Below, piece after piece: positions 1 through 4,757 of a stretch of 11,265 bases of DNA. The stretch spans positions 1 through 11,265 of the forward strand of contig DATJIA010000193.1 of NCBI GenBank assembly GCA_035493675.1, read 5' to 3'. The notes under the pieces are model-generated. The model was not told where the DNA came from, did no database searches, and saw nothing but the letters and a program-made list of their open reading frames with translations. The stretch comes from JAIOQA01 sp035493675 (lineage in GTDB: Bacteria; Myxococcota_A; Polyangia; Haliangiales; Haliangiaceae). The position numbers and the translations under genes are program-made. Each line of letters begins with the position of its first letter. The stretch's first letter is position 1.

Positions 1-1
1 C

Positions 2-1108
2 GATCTCGACGGCGATCGCGCGGCCGACGTGGTCGTGACGTCCGCGTGCGCCGACGGCGCGGTCGGCACCAGCGAGTGGCGCGTGAAGGGCGCGAGCTGG
101 GCGCTGCCGCCCGGCTTCGCCGCGCGCGCGTTCTGGGGCACGTCGAACGACGACTGCAACGCGGGGCCGCGCTACGTGCTCGCCGATCTCACCGGCGATC
201 TGCGTCCGGATCTCGTCGTCACGTCGGCGTGCGATCAGTCGACGCTCGGGACGGATCACTGGGACGTCTACGCGAACACCGGCGCCGGCTTCGCGAGCAC
301 GCCGATCTCGTGGCCGCTTCCCAGCTTCGGCGCGCGCGCGTTCGATCACGCGCACAGCGACGCGTGCGGGACGGCGGCGCCGATCTTCGCGCTCGAAGAT
401 CTCGACGGCGATCACCGTCCGGATCTGGTCGTGACGTCGGCGTGCGATCAGAGCTCGCTCGGCACCGATCACTGGAACGTGTACGCGAACACCGGCAGCG
501 CCTTCTCGGCGGCGACGAGCTGGTCCTTGCCGAGCTACGGCGCGCGCGCGTTCTGGACGCCGTCGAACGACGACTGCACGCAGACGACCGGCCCGGTCTA
601 TTTCGTCGCCGATCTCGCCGGCGACGAGCGGCCCGAGCTGGTCGTCGCCTTCGCGTGCGATCAGTCGAGCCTCGGCACCGATCACTGGGACGTCTACGCG
701 AACAGCGGCGCCGGCTTCCAGACCTCGGCGATCAGCTGGCCGCTGCCCGCGGGCTTCGGCGGCCGCGCGTTCATCGCGCGCGGCAACGACGACTGCAACG
801 CGCCGCCGCGCTACGCGCTCGTCGATCTCGACGGCGATCGCAAGCTCGATCTCGCGATCACCTCGACGTGCGGGGACGATCCGGTCGGCACGACGTGGTG
901 GCTCGCCGCGCGCGGGACCGACACCGGCTTCGCCGCCGCGACCGAGTGGTGCTTACCGCCCGGCTACGGCGCGCGCGCGTTCGCGGGCGCCGGCTCGTGT
1001 CCGCGCTATTCGCTGCACGATCTCGACGGCGATCGCGCGCCCGAGCTGGTCGTCACGTCGGACTGCGTGTCCGACGACCCGAGCACGACGTACTGGCGCA
1101 TGTACTAG
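2..1108 (+). CDS. VCBS/FG-GAP repeat protein, 3' part only
   Basis: The reading frame is open from the left edge (first full codon at base 2) to TAG at 1106-1108, so the N-terminus lies outside the window. The 368 visible residues consist of six repeats of about 65-72 residues. Each carries an Asp-rich loop of the type DLDGD followed by PDLVVTSACD or a close variant, then a strand with WxVYAN and an ARAFW segment. Such DxDGD loops bind calcium in FG-GAP/VCBS beta-propeller proteins, which are usually secreted or on the cell surface. Paired cysteines recur in each unit (NDDCN, TSAC), suggesting disulfides and an extracytoplasmic location. No enzyme domain is visible in this part, and the complete protein could carry one upstream. 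It could be an adhesin or a structural propeller. The repeat family assignment is firm; the function is unknown. Confidence 0.85.
   Translation, partial: DLDGDRAADVVVTSACADGAVGTSEWRVKGASWALPPGFAARAFWGTSNDDCNAGPRYVLADLTGDLRPDLVVTSACDQSTLGTDHWDVYANTGAGFASTPISWPLPSFGARAFDHAHSDACGTAAPIFALEDLDGDHRPDLVVTSACDQSSLGTDHWNVYANTGSAFSAATSWSLPSYGARAFWTPSNDDCTQTTGPVYFVADLAGDERPELVVAFACDQSSLGTDHWDVYANSGAGFQTSAISWPLPAGFGGRAFIARGNDDCNAPPRYALVDLDGDRKLDLAITSTCGDDPVGTTWWLAARGTDTGFAAATEWCLPPGYGARAFAGAGSCPRYSLHDLDGDRAPELVVTSDCVSDDPSTTYWRMY
2..1108 (+). repeat. Tandem propeller-blade repeats, about 195-215 bp each
   Basis: Near-identical DNA blocks beginning with a GATCTC(G/A)(A/C)CGGCGAT-like core recur near 2, 184, 401, 609, 823 and 1019. 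They encode the DLxGD loops of the VCBS protein. The fourth and fifth blocks diverge most. The repeats are in frame and probably arose by internal duplication. Confidence 0.7.
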
Positions 1109-1111
1109 AAT
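1106..1111 (+). promoter_or_regulatory. -10 element TAGAAT, candidate leaderless promoter
   Basis: TAGAAT ends exactly six bases before the GTG at 1118 and includes the TAG stop of the upstream gene. With this spacing transcription would begin at or next to the start codon. No Shine-Dalgarno sequence precedes the GTG, and no clear -35 box is seen. The same arrangement occurs before the sigma factor gene on the other strand. Confidence 0.5.
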
Positions 1112-1117
1112 CGTCGT

Positions 1118-2044
1118 GTGCGGAGCCTGGTGATCGTGGTCGCGCTCGTCGTCGCGTGCGGGTCGTCGAAGGAGAGCGAGCACAAGCCGGACGTCACGCC
1201 GGGCGCGCCCGCCGGCGACGTCACCGAGGTCGCCGGCGACGTGAAGGCGACGCGGGCCGGCGCGACCCGCGCGCTCGCGCTCCACGACGTCGTCAGCGGC
1301 GACGACGTGATCACGACCGGCGCCGACGCGCGCGTGACGATCGTCTTGCGGCACAACAAGGTGCCGTGGTCGCTCGGCCCGTCGAAGACGAAGCAGGTGA
1401 GCGACAGCGCGGCGTGGACCGCGACCGCCGCCGCGGGGACGATCGAGGTCGCCGATGACAAGAGCGCGGCGGCGGGGAGGCACGCGGAGCGGAGCGCGAC
1501 CGAGACGAGCGCGACGGCGCCGACCGCGCCGACCAACACCGCGCCGCCGCCGCCGACCGTCGAGCCGACCGGCGGGCTCGGCATGACCGGCACCGGCCCA
1601 GGCGGCGGCGGCGAGGGCACGATCGGCCTCGGCACGATCGGCACGATCGGTCATGGCGCCGGCGGCGGCGAAGGGCAGGGCTACGGCGCGGGCCACGGCC
1701 GCCTCGGCGGCGCCCATGTTGCGGCGGCCCCACAGGTGAAGCTCGACATCACGACCGAGGGCAAGCTGCCGAAGGAGATCGCGCGCCGGATCGTGCGCCA
1801 GAACCTCGGCCGCGTGCGCCTCTGCTACGAGAACGCGCTGCGAAACAACCCGAGCGAAGCAGGCAAGCTGGTCGTCCAATTCGTCGTCGGCGCCGACGGC
1901 CAAGTCGTGTCGTCGGTGGTCGCTTCGACCGAGCTCGACGACTCCGCCTCCGGCTGCGTCTCGCGCGGGATGACCAACCTCCAGTTCCCGTCCTTCGAGG
2001 GGATCACGAAGGTCACCGCGACGCTGACCTTCGCGCCGAGCTGA
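1118..2044 (+). CDS. Lipoprotein with FecR-like region and AgmX/PglI C-terminal domain
   Basis: A 308-residue protein starting at GTG. The N-terminus is a lipoprotein signal with lipobox VVAC (Cys14), so it is probably anchored in the outer or inner membrane facing the periplasm. Residues about 27-90 (GDVTEVAGDVKA, then GDDVITTGADARVTIVL) resemble the FecR beta fold. A Thr/Pro stretch and a Gly-rich linker (about 145-205, GxG and GTIG repeats) follow. Residues about 207-308 match the AgmX/PglI C-terminal domain common in Myxococcota, related to the TonB C-terminus: RRIVRQNLGRVRLCYENAL, GKLVVQFVVGADGQV, and a second Cys in GCVSRG (Cys236 and Cys280, probably a disulfide). In Myxococcus the name comes from gliding-motility genes, but the domain is widespread and does not prove a motility role. 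It may link envelope layers or present a scaffold. The start is supported by the -10 element six bases upstream. Confidence 0.85.
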   Translation: MRSLVIVVALVVACGSSKESEHKPDVTPGAPAGDVTEVAGDVKATRAGATRALALHDVVSGDDVITTGADARVTIVLRHNKVPWSLGPSKTKQVSDSAAWTATAAAGTIEVADDKSAAAGRHAERSATETSATAPTAPTNTAPPPPTVEPTGGLGMTGTGPGGGGEGTIGLGTIGTIGHGAGGGEGQGYGAGHGRLGGAHVAAAPQVKLDITTEGKLPKEIARRIVRQNLGRVRLCYENALRNNPSEAGKLVVQFVVGADGQVVSSVVASTELDDSASGCVSRGMTNLQFPSFEGITKVTATLTFAPS

Positions 2045-2048
2045 CGCG

Positions 2049-2071
2049 CACTGTGCGCTCTCTGCACAGTG
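2049..2071. promoter_or_regulatory. Perfect 8-bp inverted repeat, hairpin or operator
   Basis: CACTGTGC (2049-2056) and GCACAGTG (2064-2071) are exact reverse complements around a 7-base loop. It lies 4 bases after the stop of the AgmX-type gene and upstream of the VWA gene promoter. No T-run follows, so it is a poor intrinsic terminator, although it could act with Rho or as a binding site. Confidence 0.5.
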
Positions 2072-2083
2072 ACCTGACAGGTC
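2071..2083. promoter_or_regulatory. 13-bp palindrome, candidate operator
   Basis: GACCTG, a central A, and CAGGTC form a perfect inverted repeat with one central base. It shares base 2071 with the preceding hairpin and touches the proposed -35 box of the VWA gene. This is a typical place for a repressor dimer. The regulator is unknown. Confidence 0.45.
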
Positions 2084-2110
2084 GACCGCAGTTGTTATCA
2101 CTCGTCTAAT
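2082..2110 (+). promoter_or_regulatory. Sigma-70-type promoter for the VWA lipoprotein gene
   Basis: TCGACC (2082-2087) and TCTAAT (2105-2110) are separated by 17 bases, matching four and five of six consensus positions. The predicted start point near 2117 leaves a leader of about 43 bases carrying the GGGAGG ribosome binding site at 2149-2154. The promoter rules out an in-frame ATG at 2109, which overlaps the -10 box. Confidence 0.5.
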
Positions 2111-2148
2111 GAGTCGCGCGCGCGTTTCGTTACAGTCCGCCTCGCAAC

Positions 2149-2154
2149 GGGAGG
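2149..2154 (+). promoter_or_regulatory. Ribosome binding site GGGAGG
   Basis: GGGAGG lies five bases before the ATG at 2160. It decides the start in favour of 2160, which also places a lipoprotein signal peptide at the very N-terminus. Confidence 0.75.
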
Positions 2155-2159
2155 TCTGT

Positions 2160-3332
2160 ATGTCGCGTGCGAAGCTCTTCGGTCTCTTCGCGTGTGGTCT
2201 GTTGATCGCCTGCGGTCCCAACAACCGCGGTCCCGGCAACGGCAACGGTGCCGACGCCAACGGGAACGACAACGGCGACGGCAACAACAACAACGGTGAC
2301 GGTGGTGGCACCGGCACCAACTTCCCCGACGCACCGCCGTGCGCGTCGAGCCCGCACAAGGCCGAGGCCGCGCCGCTCGACATGTACATCATGCTCGATC
2401 AGTCGGGCTCGATGTCGGGCACCAAGTGGACGCAGGTGACGACCGGCCTCAAGCAGTTCGTGCAGCAGCCGAACCTCGCGGGCTTCTCGGTCGGCATCCA
2501 GTACTTCGGGATCGATCCGGGCGCGCAGAACTGCCCGGTGACGTGCCAGAAGGATCAGGACTGCGGCACCGGCGGCATCTGCTTCCTGAACGCGTGCATC
2601 TGCGCGGGCGCCGGCGGCGACTCGTGCACCGCGTCGGACTACGCGACGCCCGACGTCGAGATCGCGCCGCTGCCGGGCATCTCGCAGCAGATCGTCAACT
2701 CGATCAACGCGCACTCCGCGAACAGCGGCACGCCGACCTCCGCCGCGTTGCAAGGCGCCGTCGATCACGCGAAGGCGTGGGCGAACAACCACCTCGCCGA
2801 CGTCACGGTCGTCGTGCTCGCGACCGACGGCGAGCCCGAGGAGTGCGACACCGATCTCTCGCACATCAACGCGATCGCCGCCGCCGGCGCCGCGGGCAAC
2901 CCGAAGATCCTCACGTTCGTGATCGGCGTCGGCTCGTCGCTGTCGAACCTGAACGGCATCGCCGCCGCGGGCGGCACCGGCCAGGCGTTCATCGTCGACA
3001 CCAACGGCAACATCGGCCAGCAGTTCCTCGACGCGCTCAACCAGATCCGCGGCAGCGTGCTCGGCTGCCGTTACACGATCCCGCTGCCCGACATGGGCAT
3101 GCCCGACTACGCGAACGTCACCGTCACGTACACGCCGACCGGCGGCTCGCCGATGGCGGTGCCGCACGTGGCGAACATGGCCGCGTGCCCGGGCAACGGC
3201 GTCGGCTGGTACTACGACAACAACACGACCCCGACGCAGATCGAGCTCTGCAACGGCACGTGCGCGACGGTCTCCGCCGACAAGTCCGGCGAGGTCGACA
3301 TCCTCACGCCGTGCTCGGTCATCGTGAACTGA
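2160..3332 (+). CDS. von Willebrand factor A domain lipoprotein
   Basis: A 390-residue protein with lipoprotein signal and lipobox LIAC (Cys18). A low-complexity Asn/Gly/Asp linker (about 20-55) separates the anchor from a VWA domain starting near residue 74. The MIDAS metal site is visible: D80, S82 and S84 in DQSGSM, Thr191/Thr193 in GTPTSAAL, and D223 in ATDGEPEECD. A Cys-rich insert (Cys125-Cys156, with a CQKDQDC motif) interrupts the domain after its second strand. More cysteines near the C-terminus suggest a disulfide-stabilised extracytoplasmic fold. VWA domains with a complete MIDAS bind protein ligands through a divalent metal, so a surface binding or adhesion role is likely; the ligand is unknown. 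The gene has its own promoter and ribosome binding site, and its stop lies 13 bases from that of the convergent gene. The start at 2160 rests on the ribosome binding site and signal peptide. Confidence 0.9.
   Translation: MSRAKLFGLFACGLLIACGPNNRGPGNGNGADANGNDNGDGNNNNGDGGGTGTNFPDAPPCASSPHKAEAAPLDMYIMLDQSGSMSGTKWTQVTTGLKQFVQQPNLAGFSVGIQYFGIDPGAQNCPVTCQKDQDCGTGGICFLNACICAGAGGDSCTASDYATPDVEIAPLPGISQQIVNSINAHSANSGTPTSAALQGAVDHAKAWANNHLADVTVVVLATDGEPEECDTDLSHINAIAAAGAAGNPKILTFVIGVGSSLSNLNGIAAAGGTGQAFIVDTNGNIGQQFLDALNQIRGSVLGCRYTIPLPDMGMPDYANVTVTYTPTGGSPMAVPHVANMAACPGNGVGWYYDNNTTPTQIELCNGTCATVSADKSGEVDILTPCSVIVN
2215..2325 (+). repeat. Low-complexity Asn/Gly/Asp linker
   Basis: AAC, GGC, GGT and GAC codons alternate here, including four AAC codons in a row near 2283, and encode an N/G/D-rich spacer in the VWA lipoprotein. 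It is a flexible tether between the lipid anchor and the folded domain, and its length may vary between strains by replication slippage. Confidence 0.7.
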
Positions 3333-3345
3333 TCGCGCGCGGGCG

Positions 3346-4176
3346 CTAGAGCGCGTTCCACGTCGAGCAGGCGCCGATCGGGCCCGTCTTCGCGCTGGTG
3401 TCGACGGGCTTGACCCAGCCCTGGCCGTTGCACTGATACCAGGCGCTGTTCGACGCGGACTGCACGCACGTGCGCGCGGGGACGGCCTTGCCCAAGGTCG
3501 CCGACTGGCACCACGCGTAGGTCGTCGTGCACGCGCTCGTGCTCGCGATCGCGTTCCACGCGCCGGCGCTGCACTGGTACCAGGCGGCGTCGCTCGCGGA
3601 CTGCACGCAGGTGCCGTCGGCGACGTCGCGGCCGAGCGTGCTCGACGCGCAGGTCGTGGGCGTCGGCGGCGGCGCGCTCGTGCAAGGCCCGAGCGGCGTC
3701 GAGCTCGCCACCTCGGTCGCGGTGACCTCGACGTGATCGCTCCAGCCGAGCCCGCTCGCGCCGAACAGCTCCTTCGACACGCGCGGCGACGCGTCGAGGA
3801 TCGCCATGTGCGCCGCGTTCTCGACGCAGACGTCGGGGCCGTAGTCGTCGGCGCTCGCGACCACGCACTTGCCGTTGGCCCGGATCTCGACGTGGGCGCC
3901 GCACCCGAACCGCTGGCGGGAGGCGACGTACCAGCCCACGCCGTCGGCGATGCCGCCGCACGACATCGGCTGGGTGTCGCCGCCGCCGCCGAAGGTCGTC
4001 ATGACGTACTTGTCATCGGACGGGATCGCCGAGCTCGCCTGACCGTGACACCCGCTGAGCAGCGGGGTCGGCTTCGACACGCTGGCGCCCTCGGTGGCGT
4101 CCTCGTCCTCGAACGGCTCCCCGATCTCCGCGTTGCATCCGGCGAGCACGACGACCGCGACGATCAATTTGCGCAC
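3346..4176 (-). CDS. Lipoprotein with RlpA/expansin-like double-psi beta-barrel and twin Cys repeats
   Basis: A 276-residue protein starting at GTG with a short lipoprotein signal (lipobox LAGC, Cys14). An acidic linker (EPFEDEDATEG) follows. Residues about 43-155 look like a double-psi beta-barrel of the expansin/RlpA/barwin kind: GCHGQAS near the start, CGAHVEIRANGKCVVASADD in the middle, and HMAILDASPRVSKELFG followed by HVEVTATEV at the end. Such domains bind or loosen polysaccharide, either plant-type cell wall or peptidoglycan. A Pro/Thr spacer leads into two Cys repeats (176-207 and 223-254) with a shared VQSAS(D/N)xAWYQC core, possibly carbohydrate-binding. I cannot tell whether the barrel has lytic activity. 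It is convergent with the VWA gene and divergent from the gene at 4336. The start codon is supported only by the signal peptide; no clear ribosome binding site precedes it. Confidence 0.8.
   Translation of the reverse strand: MRKLIVAVVVLAGCNAEIGEPFEDEDATEGASVSKPTPLLSGCHGQASSAIPSDDKYVMTTFGGGGDTQPMSCGGIADGVGWYVASRQRFGCGAHVEIRANGKCVVASADDYGPDVCVENAAHMAILDASPRVSKELFGASGLGWSDHVEVTATEVASSTPLGPCTSAPPPTPTTCASSTLGRDVADGTCVQSASDAAWYQCSAGAWNAIASTSACTTTYAWCQSATLGKAVPARTCVQSASNSAWYQCNGQGWVKPVDTSAKTGPIGACSTWNAL
3415..3510 (-). repeat. Cys-rich C-terminal repeat, copy 2
   Basis: Encodes residues 223-254 of the double-psi barrel lipoprotein. Its cysteines 223, 237 and 249 have the same 14 and 12 residue spacing as those in copy 1 (176, 190, 202). 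The core reads CVQSASNSAWYQC. Confidence 0.75.
3556..3651 (-). repeat. Cys-rich C-terminal repeat, copy 1
   Basis: Encodes residues 176-207, with core CVQSASDAAWYQC and a closing Trp. It lies 141 bases from copy 2 in the same frame, so the pair is an internal duplication. The aromatic AWYQC segment could form a sugar-binding surface; this is inference. Confidence 0.75.
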
Positions 4177-4291
4177 GCGCGTGCAGGTAGCAGCCGCCGT
4201 GCCCCGCGGCGTCCGAGTCGCGGCGCGGACCTTCTGCGCCGCGTCGTGGGAGCCGCCGCCCCAGTGCGCACCGCGGGTTGCGATCGAAAGT

Positions 4292-4326
4292 TGCGCAGTC
4301 TGTGGAAAGCGCCCGGCTCGCGGAAC
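4292..4326 (+). promoter_or_regulatory. Shared upstream motif, copy A
   Basis: TGCGC (4292-4296), TGTGGAAA (4301-4308), CGCC (4310-4313) and GGAAC (4322-4326) recur with identical spacing upstream of the gene at 8282. It ends nine bases before the ATG at 4336. It is most likely a promoter or regulator site. It matches neither the sigma-70 consensus nor the sigma-54 consensus in both copies. Confidence 0.5.
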
Positions 4327-4335
4327 TCCCCGGGC

Positions 4336-4731
4336 ATGGACCCCATCACAGTTCCCGTTCCGGTCGGCGGCGGCGACAACCCGCTCGGCGAGATCGGCTT
4401 CCTGATCGTGCTCCCGATCATCGCGGGCGCGCTGCTCTCGATCGTCGGCTACGTCGCCGGCTTCCTGCTCGACGCGCTGATCGGCGGCGGCGGCCGCTCG
4501 CTGCGCGACGAGAAGGACGCCGAGTGGCTGGCGATCACGACCGCGATCATCGGCGCGTGGATGTACGGCTGGCCCGGCGGCCTCGGCGGGCTGTTCGGCG
4601 GCGCGGTCGTGTTCGGCTTCCTGGGCGATCGCGCCGGCGCGCGCACGTGGGCGCGCCGCGGCCAGCGCCTCGCGTTCGGGCTCGGGCTCCTCGCCGGCGC
4701 GGGCGTTTCGATCTGGGTGATCGCGCGATGA
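4336..4731 (+). CDS. Small membrane protein upstream of the kinase
   Basis: A 131-residue hydrophobic protein of no family I recognise. A short Pro/Val/Gly N-terminus is followed by hydrophobic segments at about 20-48, 64-97 (long and Gly-rich, perhaps two helices) and 112-129. A charged loop (RSLRDEKDAEW, 54-64) lies between the first two and an Arg-rich loop (98-111) before the last. The Gly-rich WPGGLGGLFGGAVVFGFLG stretch suggests tight helix packing. The ATG at 4336 is the only plausible start because the next Met falls inside the second hydrophobic segment. The ribosome binding site is weak. The gene ends 26 bases before the kinase start, so the two are probably co-transcribed and the product may work with the kinase in the membrane. 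It has the shared motif upstream. Confidence 0.7.
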   Translation: MDPITVPVPVGGGDNPLGEIGFLIVLPIIAGALLSIVGYVAGFLLDALIGGGGRSLRDEKDAEWLAITTAIIGAWMYGWPGGLGGLFGGAVVFGFLGDRAGARTWARRGQRLAFGLGLLAGAGVSIWVIAR

Positions 4732-4744
4732 GGCGCGCGTGGCT

Positions 4745-4750
4745 TAGACT
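4745..4750 (+). promoter_or_regulatory. -10 element TAGACT before the kinase gene
   Basis: TAGACT ends seven bases before the ATG at 4758, with no ribosome binding site between them. This fits a leaderless promoter internal to the membrane-protein/kinase pair. The stretch 4728-4757, if coding, would use AGG, CTT and AGA, codons otherwise very uncommon here, which argues that it is promoter rather than gene. Confidence 0.4.
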
Positions 4751-4757
4751 GTGGCGG

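Noticed and set aside
2109..2159. Upstream ATG extending the VWA protein by 17 residues
   Set aside because: It overlaps the -10 box, has no ribosome binding site and would bury the lipoprotein signal.
953..2392. Minus-strand open frame over the AgmX-type and VWA genes
   Set aside because: It crosses two well-supported plus-strand genes and their promoter region, and has low-complexity Arg/Ala composition.
3333..3360. Bidirectional terminator between the VWA and barrel genes
   Set aside because: Only a 4-bp GCGC stem with a short loop and no T-run is seen, which is common by chance in GC-rich DNA.
4184..4189. TACCTG as a -10 element for the minus-strand gene at 4176
   Set aside because: The spacing is right (seven bases), but the last base is not T and the match to the consensus is poor.
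4301..4309. DnaA box in the shared motif
   Set aside because: TGTGGAAA differs from TGTGGATAA at two of nine positions. There is only one such site per locus, and no AT-rich stretch or replication gene is present.
4301..4318. Sigma-54 promoter at the shared motif
   Set aside because: GG and GC are ten bases apart in copy A, but copy B has CG instead of GC and neither has TGGCAC.
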